Source: Antedon bifida
Lineage: Eukaryota; Echinodermata; Crinoidea; Comatulida; Antedonidae
Reading direction: 5' to 3'
NCBI GenBank assembly: GCA_963402885.1
Contig: OY727100.1
Coordinates: 8,667,501 to 8,731,500 of the forward strand
DNA: 64,000 nucleotides
This document shows, in pieces, positions 37,401-52,400 of this stretch. Position 1 is the first letter of the stretch; every line of letters starts with the position of its first letter. Under the pieces are notes generated by a model, which was given only the letters and a program-made list of their open reading frames with translations, did not search any database and was not told where the DNA came from. Made by a program: the position numbers and the translations under genes.

Positions 37401-40400
37401 GAAAATAGCAATTTCTATTCTTAATCCACGTCATTACCTGTTTTGCCACATTTAAGTGTGTTGGGGTGAGCACATGGTTTAGCAATATCTTTGAGATCAA
37501 AGTCTGCCGTAAATTCTAACGGTGATATACCAATTACAGCCCATTCATAAGTAAAATAACGAATGTTTGGCCAAACAGCATGTAAAGATGTTTTCTGCAA
37601 ACTATAGTCAACATCTTCTTTCTCCCATAACCCATTCTCTTCAAGTTCAACGTGAGCTAAACGATATGTAAGCAAAATATGATATCAACTTGGAATTATA
37701 TTATATGTATATATATTATTATATAAATCCAAAGGCAAATAACTGAAAAATTACAATGCTGTGGGTATCAGTGGCTGGATCTCAATAGAGATACACAAAA
37801 AAAGCGAAAAGCTAAATCAAAACGATAATGTAAGACAGACAGAAAAATTAGCAGAGCTTTCGGGCAACACTAGCCCTTCATCAGTGCAAGTGTAATATTA
37901 TTATATATTTCATTACAGTTGTATTTTATTTTTAAATATTCCAAATACAACTCAATATGTCTTTATTAATGACAACTGAATAGGTACCGATAGCATCGAT
38001 GACTATATTAGGATCTGTTTCTGGTGTGCTTTGTCACAATCCCATAGTTCAGTTGAAGTTGTTGAAGAAAGTCCTGCTTTATTAAAGCCTCTGACAAGCA
38101 GTCGTATACACGTAAATTCTGATGTGTTAAACGTCAATTCTGCTTGGAATGTAATCTAAAAAGAGTAATGATCATAATTTTAATTATAACCGTTAAACTG
38201 ACTTTAACCAAGTGGCCAAGGGATCTGGTTAAAAACTATATTTGTCCGGGATCTGGTTAACCATGTTTTTCCAGGGAAAAGACAATTTAATTTTTGAGAA
38301 TTAAAAATAAGTAACTTTTTTTTTATATATCAGAAGGATTTTAAATATTTTGTAAAAATGTAAATATTAGTTCAATAATATTTAATATGTTACTACATGG
38401 AGAACAATAAAATAAACGACAATTCAGACATTACTTCTCGATTGACTACCATAGAAATGAATAAAGTCACGTAAATTTACCATGTACGGATATCTTTTAA
38501 ATGATTACAGCAATGTTAAGGCAGACGGTGTACAACCATTTAACAGGATTAAGTGATTTACCACTATTATACATAAACTAATGTAAACTGCTTATAAGAA
38601 AAAGAATTATAAAGACAAATATATTACCATGCTGTCGTCTCCATAATCATCAACTACATTTTGCCAAGGTAATATCATTCCATTTCCTTCTTCACCATTC
38701 GTTAATGACCATTCATAATGATCCATAGTATCAATGTTTATAGATTGCTGGAAGGCCTCCTGATAAAATGGCTCAAATGCGACTTCAATGTGTGTGTTAC
38801 TCTTGTAGACGAGCTCCACGTAAACACTGCTTGCAGTCGGTGGTACAGACAGTACCGACGATCCGTCAGTATAGAGTGGATTAAAACACATATCGGAGTT
38901 GCAAAATTCTAATTTTGATCTATAATGTCCACTGTATTCAAGGTTGAGACCGGATGTCAATATGTGACTAACGAATCCGAGATTTTTTGGACCATCGATA
39001 GTTGTCCATGTTTGGTTATTGACTATAAATAAAATGATTATTTTATTTTCATCTATACCCAATCAATTATTATAAATCTTTACTTCTCGTCAAGTATGCA
39101 TTACTTTCTCTAGATTTCAATTATGCTACAAATTCTTTTTTTTTTATTATTAAAATCGTTTTAAAACTATTTTGTGCCTTATAAGATTATTACCTAATAT
39201 TATAGACAAATAGTTTACTTTTAGGAACGTAATGTCTAATAGTAACATTTTAATTATGCTATGTTATATATGTCTTACCATCAACCTCTTTTTCCATAGT
39301 CCAAATTATGTGTGTAATAAATGACGTCATGTTGCTTGATATTTTCCAATGTGAACTGTAACTTGATTTACTACTTTGGAAATCTACATCTTCAACACAA
39401 GAACCTTTAAAGTAATTTCAACACGTATGAAAAAGCTATTAATGTATATGTTAATGACAACAATTTGAAATTGTAGTTGTATTTAAAAAAAGTAACTATT
39501 TACCAGGAGCTGAACATGGTGGTCCGTCAGCAACCTTTGTTCCGTAAATATATGCATCCTTAGGAAGAATACTCACACCATCTGAACTTACGTTGACACT
39601 TCCAGCAGAAGACGTTGCGATTACAGTCGTGTAATACATCTAATGATAGCAAAGAATTATGGTATCAAGATAAAAATCAAATATTTGACATTCATCATAC
39701 ATTTAACATGTAATTCTTCCTCCGGATTCATTTCCATTTATATTATTTTTTCATACTTGGTTTAAGTGAGTTTTTTTATTGTTACATTTACTATAAAAAA
39801 CGAAACTTACCTTAAAATTCAAAAGTTTTAAATTCAATATTTCAAAATAGTCCCAAACAAAGTTGATGCGGGCTTTCTAACTTGGATATCAAACACAACT
39901 CCAAGTGTTGGAAGAGCGTTATTGTGATAGTATGGATCAGAGACACCGATAGTGGAAAGGCCGGCGACGTTGGTTGCTTTGATCGACACAAAGTAAACAT
40001 GGTTAACATGAAGTTCCCAATGTAAGTCTGAGAGTGGTATAGCAGTACAAAACCTTGTAGCATCAAAAGTACATGGACTATTTGTATTGATTGGTTCAAA
40101 TGGAAGAAGCTCAGATGTTCCTTGTGAATGTCCTGTTATTATAAAGTAAAAATACAGTTCTGTCAAAGGCTTATGACGCAACCTAACTAAGAATAGCTTT
40201 TCAAATGCAATCACCATTTTGAATCATTCTTGTTTAGATGTGCTTAACGTGTTTATTCTTCTGTTCATTATCTATTTTCGTATGTGAATCTCTGACTTAA
40301 AACGGTTATATCGAGATATGATATGCCTTAGTAAAATGCTTACCAACAGCGACATAGTATGTAAGAGGTTCGTCATCTTCATCATCAATAAAACTATTCG

Positions 40401-43400
40401 AGTTCCATTCAGCTAAAAGATATTCTCCAACAAGACTGACGTATATTGTATCCGTAAAGGTGGGTGAGGTGACATCAACAATGATTGGACCAATCAACTG
40501 AAATAGTATACAAAATACAGCATCTATGATTTTTAAAATGATTCACAATGTAATAAAATCATAAATATCAATAACCATAATTGATGTTATTACAAAAATA
40601 TTTAGAATAGGTAAGATAATTAAATAATTAAGTAAATGAATACAAATTAATTAATTGTATCTAAATAAATTTCATTTAATTGGACGAAAGTGGGTCACAT
40701 GACGTACTATGACGTACTTTTTATCTTGATTTTTTCCGCGTACGAAAACCTAAATTTTAAGACAATTGCTGTGATTCTGAACATAAAATTTAACAGCACG
40801 GCCTATTTTTAACTCAATAACAAATTTTTGGAAAGATACGTACTAATTTAAGCCAAAAAACTATTTAAATTAGCTATAAGATGTTGTGGGGCTACTGCAC
40901 TTTCGCACCACAATCTCGAGCTTACCCAATTTAAAAACATTCACAGTAAATTGTTAATACATAACTATCAGTTCTTAGGTGAATAAATGACAAGTTTACC
41001 CTGTTAGTGGACATCTTTGCTCTGTTTATTGCTTTTATGACAATGTAAAATTCCACGCCTTGACCAAGATGAGGATGATACGTTTTGAACATTGGATAAG
41101 AACCAGTCGACTTGAACGGCATCAAGTCTGGGCCGACCTTTGAAGGAGTGCTTGAAAAACCGACCGAATAGTCGAATATCTCACTTTCATTGTCTTCTCC
41201 AATCCACGTAACAGATAACTGAAGAATAGTTAAGAAAACGTAGGTAGAAAGTACGCTTGACTTATTATTTATGAAGATAAAGTAATATTTTTGTATCAAA
41301 GAAATATTTATGATATTTTTTAATAAAATAATATTAGATCCTTAAATTACATCTAAATACTATTTTACAGGGACCATTCAACTGCAATAGAACCACTATT
41401 AAAAGTGTAAAACTACTAATACAACGGGCGGCAAAATAAAACAAACAACAATGTCCTGAAATTGGCTATGTGCAATATATGTGTATTGTGAATAATATGA
41501 AATAAAGTATTTATTTGTTTTTTTTACACAAAAGAATATTACTTACATATCTATCCTCCCTCAAGTACAAGTATGTAGATAATGGCTTGTTCTCCAAACA
41601 CTCTAAATTACTGATAATACTGATTGTACCATTTGAAAATAGAACTGGAATCATATATAATGTTGCTTCATTGATTTTGCGTGAAGAAGAACTATTGGAA
41701 AAAAACGTCTTTAGTTAACAGGATATTACTGAAAATTAGAGTTACCACTAGCAGTTAGCCGTGCTCCGCCTTAATATGTGGTTAAAAGCGCACTCTTCCC
41801 TGATATAAGTACTCTGACAAATTAATTATATAAAAAACCCCAAATTTTTTATTTTTTTAAATTTACGGCCATTTATTTTGTTAAACACGAAGTATTCCTT
41901 CACTTTAAAACATCTGTAAGCTAAAAAAATAAAAGATGCTAAAGAAAAATTGTGCTTGTGAATATTAATCTAAAGTGCGCATCGGAAAGTGACAACGTAC
42001 AGGTACATGTCGAATAAGAGGACAAGATGTAGATTAGAGAGACATGCACGCAACTCTATCAATCATTTAAATGATAAAATATGAATTGTTAATTTTTAGA
42101 ATTAAGATGTGAAATATTGGAATAATAAAAATACAGCTGGTTACGGAATTGAAATCAACACAAAAAAAAGTGAACATGGTGGTGGTGGTAGTCGAAATTA
42201 GATGACGCGCGCGGATATGAACGAAAGTATGCAATACCAAACTATATATTTAGGGTGTTTTTCGTGGTATTATTTCGTTTTATTTTGTTTGATTATGCTC
42301 AGAAAGAGTGCTGTGTATGCAAACATTTACCTATAGATACAATAAAAAAGTGGACATAAATCAAGGGAAAAATACATTGTTGCGAAAACACGACCTAAAC
42401 ATTAATTGCTTTCCGTAATTGTTGTGGCAAGTTGTTTTCATATTGAACAATATATCAAACCATTTCGATTCGTTTTGTTTGTGTTTATTTTCATTCAATG
42501 GTTTCGATATTTTGAAATTTTGTTTGTGGGAGCTTTGTTATTTATTTGTAATGTTGTAATTAGATTGTGGTCCATGTTGATTTGTTGCTTTAAGTGGAGG
42601 TACTTATTATTTAAACATTTCGCGAATTCGAACTCGACTGTACTGAGCATTGATATCAAAGGTCACGGCATTTAACTCACTGATCTAACCGTGATTTACG
42701 AAATACTTTATATTCCAGAGATACCTGCAATTAATTAAAACTCCAACGATGCGATCAATCAAGATCCGGCATAGTATTTGTAGATCCGGCCATTGCGGTA
42801 CGTCAACAGAAGAGGTTGCGTAGTTGATACGTGACGTAACAACTCGCGAAACATGGCCGCTCAGACGTAAAAGTACTGTTATTATTTGCCTTTTTTAGTG
42901 TTTATCGTTAACATTCAGGAAAATGATACAGACTATCGTGTGTGGCCCATCAAAAAACATTAGTGTGCCAAATGTGAGCACGTACCATTCAGCGGTTTCA
43001 GAGAAGATACATACAATTACTCGACCACTTTAGTAGCATTAATATTATATACTGTAGATATTCTAGATTAGCAAATTCTACTCCATGCGTCATAACGATG
43101 ATGTGTTATCAGGGAAGGGCTTTATTATACATGGGTGTAACAAAGTTACGAAACATTAAAAAGTTAGTAAACCTTACATGCATTTTTCTGATGGGCTATC
43201 GAAAAGTGATCTTTTCAGGTCCTGACCAATAAACCAAACTGTTGAGTTATCATCGTTAATAGTCACAAGTCCTGGTCTAACGTACATGTTTTCTACGATA
43301 AAGTCTTCTAGAGATGGCGGCGAACTGTCAATCGTTACACCATCTGAACATACTGGATTTGATGGGTCAACAGCATTGTTGAAAGCAACAACAGTACAGT

Positions 43401-46400
43401 AGTACTTTCCTGGCGATGGCGCTGTCCACATTCCAAAAGTTGAAGTTGTTGAAAAAATTGTCTTAAAACAACAATTTTATCAAGCAGAACACATTTAAAA
43501 TAATAGTGGTAAGAAGTAGTGGTAGGTAGAATTTACTATGTATATAAAAAAAAACCAGTATATTCAGTAATGTAAAAAGTGATTTATTCTTGTTTAATCT
43601 ATTACAAATACTGATGATGTCACTTACCATGTTAATATTATAAAAATCATCAATTGTCAAGCACTTGTCACTAATACCATATTTGTAATACTTGATTCCA
43701 CTTTCCTTGTCAAAAAATCCTGACCAATGTGCATTAATTTGCAATTCTTGCTGAAAGTCAATCTCGTTTTCTCCAGATATACCTTCACTCACTGTACCCT
43801 CATGCGGTGGAGATGTATCTATAGTTATCTAGTGTGTAAAACATTTTCAATATAATCTTAAAAGTACATTATTTTAACAGAGAAGCGCTCTGAAACCACA
43901 TAGCAAAAACGGAAAATGTTTGTATGTGTGTACGTTTAGAAAAACTCGTCTTCCTAATCTATAGACTTTGGCATACAATTATATCACTTTAGGTTTCTGA
44001 TATACTCTGCTATCATGCTACTATTTTTATTTATAGTATGTAATGTTATAAACCACCACGAGATAATTTGTGCTATTTATTTATTTGTTTGGTGAACGTC
44101 TACTGTTTATATACGTCTTGCCTTATTTTAAAACAAACGTTCCTGAATAATCGAGTAAAATGGAAGTTTAACTCTATAAATAATAGATTTCAAAACTGCC
44201 AATAATATTCCGATTAATAAAATACCTTCCTAGTTAGATTTGTCACAAGCATTGCGTGATTTGTCACCGTAATCGTCACATAAACTTCCTGATCATGTTT
44301 CACGTCACTGAAGTTCATTCTACTCAAGTCTGGCTTGAAGCTGTAGTTGATTCCGTAACAATCTCCTTTCGGAATACATATGCAATCCGGTGGATGACAT
44401 GTAAGTGAATCCTAAATATTTAGAGGGAAGGAATAAAGCAGAAAACCAAGAATAACAAGAAATATTTCTTACAAAAAACGTCACTCGATTTAAAAACAGC
44501 TTTAATTATTGTTCTTTTTTTATATCACTTATTTTTGTTTAACAATCAGAAATTTTGTGTAAATAGTCTGGCCTACTCTACATTATTTTTTACTTGTAAT
44601 TTTCGAAATGTAGGGTATAAAACAATTCAAAAAATAATCGTTTTTAGCCACGAATGAAGTAAACAAATTGCACCCTCTGTCGGCAGTTGTATGCCATTTT
44701 TCGATAAAACTAAACAATTACAATTTTTAGTAATATATTTTGTATATCAACGTTGTAAAATTCAATAAAATATGATATTACATGTTTATTAAATGATAAA
44801 GAGTGTTAATTTACCATCATTCAAAACAATTTCAATACATTATTTTCAGAGTTTACAAAATTCCAAAATTGTCAACCGTAGTAATATAACTTTCGCGATG
44901 ATACAGTTCCTATGATTCCGTTCTCTTGGCTATAACTGCCTAAAGGCAAAATGGAATATGCTGCATATGGAATAATTTAGTGTAAAAAGTAACTAAGTAG
45001 TAAAATATTTTACGCTTTAATTATTAACTTCAGTATAGATTATATTCTTATCTTATCCATATTTGTGTATAATGTTCTAACCAAATGTGTAATCATTTTG
45101 TGAATAATTAAATATTTGTTACAATTCCTTACACTGATATGGTTGGCACTGAGATGATCTGAACCAAGATATATTCTAGTACCTTCATGTAGATCGTAAA
45201 GTTCCCAATGGATTGTTTTAAGACCGCTATGTGCATCAAATGATTGGAATTCAAAGCTAAACAAAGTTGAAAAATGAAATCATATAATCAGTTAAAGAAA
45301 TTTAACAAGATAGATATGCCATTTTTGTTTTATCAAATAATTTACCAATGACTGAGTTGTGTCAGCTAAACAGCAATAGAGAGAAATTAATAAATAATCA
45401 TTTTTTTATTTATAACTTTATATTGTTGATTATAATCAATTATGTATTGTATTTGCCACTAACTTCATTTCAAGCAAATCTGCTGAATTGTGCACTGCAA
45501 TGCTCCTTTCACCGTCTTTTAGTAACCAAAGATCTTGAATGATTGCTTCACTGGAGTCAACGTGAACTTTTACAGAGTCAACCAATGTATTCCCCATTAT
45601 GTCAGTTCCTCTAACCCAAAATGTTATTGAATCACCATCGATTCTTGAAATATTGTAAGACTCTGAGGTAGATATGCCAACATCATTCCATGCACTTTGA
45701 TTGCAACTTGCACATCCACTGTGATCCGATGAGAACGTATCCTCAAATTTTACAACGCCTAATTTGTTTGGTATGGCATTTCTCCCTCTTGTGCCTGTCC
45801 ATTGGTCATATTCTGAAAAAAACAATGTTCCTGTATTCATAGTTGCAAATGCCCGGGGTACCTAAAGAGCCAACAATATCGTCATGAGTTCGTGGTTCTG
45901 GTGATGGGTCAAGTCTTAAGGTCGAATAAAGACAATAAACCAGGTCCAGTGTACACAGTATGGGCTTGTGCACTTTAAAAAATAACCCAGTTCATTATTC
46001 GAGACGAGTAGAGGGTTACACCCCGATTAACTGGTGCACAAAAAAATCTCCTGTGCCTGATCTGATAGGACAGTGATTACATTACTATTGGTAATCATTG
46101 GCAACATGTGCCTAAAGACATAAAATAAAAAAGTTACTAACATTCAGAGAAGAGTAACAATAAAAAAAAGCTCGTTATAATCTGTAGGCATTGAATAAAT
46201 CAGTAGTTAATAATAATGTTGATCAATAATATTAATTTTGAAAAGAAAAACAAAATTGAGAAACGAAACTTAATACTTACCTGGTAGTAATTCAGAGCTA
46301 AAGTAGTCTCCGATTTCATTCAGCAATTTATTTACTTGATGAAATTCATTTATGTAATGGTTAGTCCAATCTACAAGTACATTTGAATGTAAATCAGTCA

Positions 46401-49400
46401 ACCATTCAAATCCTGTATCCACAGAAGCTGACGTCACCTGTAACGCTGTGTCCGTTTTAAATGTTACGTTGTTGATGTCATCAAACAGAATAAACCGCCG
46501 AGCAAGTTGTACATTATCTGCCAAATCAAACACTTCTAGCACTACTGAAAACAGACCTTAAAAAGATAAAGGTTTATTTTACTATTAGGCTATGCACAAG
46601 CTACTGTTTCTCAATAGAAAGCTATGTACAATTTCAAATGTAGACCATTTAAGATCAAACACCCATTTTTGGTGCATTTAAGTTATCGTTTTAGTGACGG
46701 AGATTGAGTTAGAATGAAGATTTAAAGGTCCCTTGTTTCAATCCCACTTTCGGCAGTAGTAAATTACAACGTTTTTAATGCAGTTTTCAGTATCAGTTGT
46801 GTAATGATATGCGTACCAAGGGCCAAGACAATAACGATGACAAAAATGACTAAATATGCAATATATATCTACTTAAGAGTAATATGAATTTAAACAACTA
46901 GATGGTTCTCGAATACACTGTAATTTCAGCGTAAAAAATCTGGCGCTTTTGGGTACCGCAGGACTATACTGCCCTGATTTACAGGGCATTATCTAAAAAA
47001 AATGTAGTAAATGAGCAAACGCGCTTGAGTTTATTCTAAAAAACTTAAAGACAAAGTATTTGTTTTTTAGCTATAATATGTATAAGTGCATACATGGAAA
47101 TAATGCAACATAAATTTTATTTTATTAATTTATTTTTTAGGGGTCAAAATTGAGATAATTCCTTCTTGTAGATTAATCATCCCAACTAATAACGACAAAT
47201 GATTTAACAAACTTTTAATGTACATTACAAAACATATAATAACACAAAAAAATGTATTGTAAGAAGTGATAGAGCAATTGAGAATATTAATTTATTTACT
47301 TAGAAGTGTTGGGTGAGGGGTGTTGGAGGGGTGGGGTGGGGAAGGTTTAGCAGTCTTTTATGGAAATGTAATAATTGTGTACGAAAACACATCATTTGCT
47401 ATGCATTTGATTTGAAGTAAATATTATTTTCTATTATTATTATTGATATACTGTATAATAATAATAAAGTGGGCCTTCGAGTTGTTAATGAAGGCTTGTC
47501 TGACCATTCCAACATTATCTAGAACTTGTTTGAATAACGTGTTCGTATTTCTACCACGCTTCGAGCATTTGTCATCGTGTGCAGCATAATTTCGTTGCTA
47601 GGTTTTGATGAATGTAGATAAATCACATGTCTTACATATATTGTGAATGTCGATGTATGTTTGTATAATACAGTTTATAACATTCATCATCTAAAGTGTT
47701 TTTTCGCCGATAACCATTACGGATCATTCGTCGTAAAAACGTACACCAGGTCGAATCAAGTTTATTTGATTGTGCAGACGTTAATGAATATGTCCCAAGA
47801 GGACATATTCATTAGGAAACTTTTTCATCGCGGTAGCCATAGTATCTAAGGCCGACAGTTTTGCAAATTCGACTATAATTTTCAGGTCCCAGCTGCTGGA
47901 CCCAAAAAACGTCTGGGAAAAGAGAATCTATGAGGGCTCACGGTTGAACGATTTTGAATTCTCGCCCTTTGATTGGTTGACGCGAATCAACAGACTGGAA
48001 GAATTTTCTCAATTGTAATGGCGCCGTAGTTGGCTGCCGATGACACGACGGGACCCTTAGGGGAGAAGAATGTTGTTAAAGAGGTGTAACATCTTAGTCC
48101 ACAGCGCCTTTTATCACTTGTTGCTGGAATTGGCGCTTTACAAATTCGTATATATTATTATTATTATTATGCTTTTACATTTTTATTTTGTTACATGTTT
48201 CCGTGGTAACAAAAACATATTTTCTATAAATTATTAAAAATTGTATATTTATAGTATACAATTAACTAGTGAAAAAATGGGCATGTGATTCATAATTAAA
48301 GAACTATCTTTGATTTGTATGTATTTTTGCGATTAAAGGACATCTTTTTAATAATTAATCATAAATATATCTGAAGAAAGAACAATGATTAATTTTAAAA
48401 TGTCGAGCGGCGAAAACCATTAGGCCTACTAATTAAGTTGAGTTAGATAATTATTTATTAACGATTAGAGCGAATGTACGTTTTCTCCGAATAGAGGTGG
48501 TTTTCACAAATTGTTTTACATTATATAAACATATACAAATAAACTTTATTACTGACAGTTGCTTCTTAACGTTTGTATTAATTAATACTGTAATTACAAA
48601 AAATATAAAGGTTGTAGTGATGTATCGTTACATGTACTGTACTATTTCAATCGACTCTGACGGTGTCAGTTTCAATTAAGTATTACATCGCAATGTTTTA
48701 CTGTGTTTAGTGGTATATTATTTGTAAAACATGAAAACAATTAATAATGTTACATACAAAACACAAATTAAGTTTGTTTAAATTTAATTCAAACAATTGG
48801 TCTCAAGTTTCCCTTTCGGAAGTAATTCCCAGGGAGCTAATTTTAGTTGAGTACATAAATCACCGTGTCTATTTATTCGTTCCATGTATTATTGTCCTGC
48901 GGTATGTACATTTGAAATCGCCAGTTTTTTAACGTTGAAATTACTATGTATTCGAGAACTCTGAGGGCACGACGACGCGAGCGAAGCGAGCGTACCATCT
49001 AGTCAGGGAAATTGAGGGTGAATAAACCTGACTCATATGGTTCGTTGCCACTATGTTACAGCGGCTCCAATCACAATTACCAAGACCTACTGGCAATTAT
49101 TTTTAGTCGCGTGGACGCGACTCTATAGTTCACTATGTCGGTCCGTTGGTCGGTCGGTCTGTCTGTCGGTCTGTCTGTCGGTCTGTCTGTCTGTATGTCG
49201 GTCCGGTATCACTATGCATTGTAGAACGCGACTTAATGGATGTTGGCCTTGTTTTCAGTACATAATTGTTTAAAGTTACGTTACAGCTCAGTTTGGTTAG
49301 CGTTAGACTTAAATACTTAAAGTATATGTTTCAATCCTGAGTTTTGGCATCAATTAGTGAATCGTTTACTAATTAATTTTTCATAATTATTGTTGATGCC

Positions 49401-52400
49401 AACGCTTTTTTAAGAATATCACTTGGATGTCATTACATCTACCTATTTACACTAATATAGTTAAACATCGTATACTGTATTTTTCTAGCAAAACAGTTAA
49501 ATCTTCTATCAACTAAAGCCGAAGTATAGTCATTGTCCCAGGGACCATTCTATAGTCACCACCACCGGATAGCTATTCTTCATTAGAGCTTCAATGAATG
49601 GATGACTAGTTTGGAGTAGGAACGCTAATAGATCAAATCCAGTACCGTTCTGATTTGACGATCATTCGGAAAATTACCTCATGACAGGGTAAGTCCCCGA
49701 TTACAGACTGGTATCACAACACTGGTAAGTTATTGTGAAGGGAAGATTGCGTGATTGTAGTTGAGCAGTAACGTAGATAAACCTTTCAGGTATAATACTA
49801 GGCGACGGTTTGTTGAAGTGTAACTCATGACCCGTTTAATCCAAATGTATGTTTAGGTATAACATTGAGTAGTAATAATAATACTCTAATATAATAGCTG
49901 ATACATACCAGGATGAGGTAACATGATATGAGTGCCCCCATTGTTGTAACAAGTTGCAACCGGATTTCCTGTCAGAACTTCTTCTAGTTTATCGTTAGAC
50001 TGCACTGACATTTGTCTAATTTCATACTGATATCGCTTGACATCAGAATCAAGATCAGTCCACCCTGACCAACTTACAGAAATGTTCCCCTGAAAATTGA
50101 AATTGAAATACTTACTAAATAAAAAGAATGGTTGATTCACTACACTAACTGGTGTGTGTCAAGGTGACAGTAAAAGAATACCTGTTTTGTGATATCTTCT
50201 CCACAGTTAAATGTTTGCGAAGAACAAGATGACATGACTGCGCAATGAGCTGGGTCAATGAAGTCAAAAACATAATTCCCGGTTCGTCTGAGAATGCGTC
50301 CATTGTAATAACGATTGGACCGTCCGTTTGTGTCACGGTTCTCAACAGTTACATAACCACCATTTTCTACATCTATATCAATTGTGATTCTACAAAAAAA
50401 CATAAATATAAATTACCAAATCCGTCTCACACACAAGCAAGAAAATACATAGCTTACGTTAAAATAAATATGATATTTGGTAAAGGAAGGTTGTTTGTTG
50501 AATGAGTCATTTTAAGGTCACATAACACTTATTCAGTTTGACCAAAAATTGGATCGGAAAAAAAAATATTTATCTGATAAAACCGTAGTTTCAAAGAAAA
50601 CAGTAGCAACCAGAAGCACATTGTTCAGAAGTGTGTTTGAATGTTTAAAATTTGAAAAAAAAGGAGATTTTTTGCCGATATTCGTTAACAAGATAAATTG
50701 TGTCGTCTGCTGCAATATTTACCTATCACCTGTAGTTAGTGTCCATCCTGTTAAATCCAACGTATCCACACCGCCACAATGGTAGACGCTCTGTTGTGGG
50801 GCAGTTTTATCGGCTGGATCACTACATGGAATTCTGGCAACCTCTTTAGAATTGGTATTACCTAAGGTGTTTTTATAAACATGAATTAAAAAATAAAAGC
50901 AACACTGTTTCAGTTAAAATTCCAAATGTACCACAAATAGTGACCATGAATTACAGTATACTAGATGGTCGTGCCCACAGTTGGTTCTCGAATACACAGT
51001 AATTCCAGCGAGAAAAAAATGGAGATTTCAAATGTACGTACCGCAGGACTATAATACATTGTCGTTTACAGAAGCGAATAAATAGACACAATGATTTATG
51101 TAGTCAACCAAACTTAGAACCATGCGAATTACTTCCGAAAGAGAAACTTGTCACAAAATGAGTCACACATTTTGTATTTGGACTGATATAAACAAACCCA
51201 ATTTGTGTTTTGTATGTAACATTAGGGTTGAGGGATGAGGAAGAGGATAGGTACAACGAGGAACAATTTTTACGCTGCTGCTCTAGCCCGCTACGTCACA
51301 AGAGATGACTCATTTATAAGTTGAAAGCAAGCAGCAGTTATAGTACTAGAGACTGACGTTTTTGCTAAAATGCATACTCGAATATAATTTATAGGTCCCA
51401 GCTGCTGGACCAAAAAAACGTCTGGGAAAAGAGTCTATGAGGGCTCACGGTTGAACGATTTTGGATTATTGCCCTTTAATTGGTTGACGCGAATCAACAG
51501 ATTGTGAAAGAATTTCCACTTGTACCAACTTTTAATTATTAATTAATACAAACGTTGAGGAGCAAATATCAGTAATAAAGTTTATTTGTATATTATATGT
51601 TTATAATCTAACAGTAGGGCCTACCCACACTCACAGTAATAACATTAATTTGTATATTTTGTTTATATTATATCTAACAGTACCAACACTCACAGTAAGA
51701 AATTTGCGATTCAAATGGCGATCAAAAGTGGTTAATACCTATTTACAGTATTGTACAGCATTGAAATACTATTTATGTTTATTCTCCAAGGGCCCATAAA
51801 TTTACCTACTTGTGTTAAACCATGGAGGTAGGCCTATACCTCTATGGTTAAACCAAATAATTTGGAATGTTCCATTAATCGCAAATCAATACATTTGTAT
51901 AAACGTATATTAATTAAATCTATCAAAATAGTATTTGTTTAAGACAATCGGCCTGTCTTTAACATTATGATGCTGTATTCGAGCTGATCAACCGGTTTTC
52001 AACTATTTATAACAATTATCGTAGGAGGAGATGTGAAAATGCGAAGCATCCCCGTATTATTGTGTGCGGGTATTTTTCAAGATGGACATCTATTAGACAG
52101 TGTATACCACGATCGTAAAACACCTGTATTTGGGGCAAATCGTTGAACCTAAATTCGTTTTAATTGTCAATACTAATTATCTACCTCAATTTAATTAGTA
52201 AACAGGGTTACATCAGTACCAAAAGTATGAACTTTATATGCCATCGAGTAAAAATTCTAGAAGTAAGGCGCGATTTACCGAATTTTCCCCTTACGTAAAT
52301 TTATATATAGATAACATATCCTACATCTACATTGTCGCTTTAGTTTTTTTTTTCATGACTTAGATTGTGAAATCCACATAAGTAGGATAATATAAATCGT

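Noticed and set aside
45813-45876. Longer exon 12 using the acceptor at 45877
   Set aside because: It breaks phase with exon 11. The acceptor after the T-rich tract at 45813 keeps phase.
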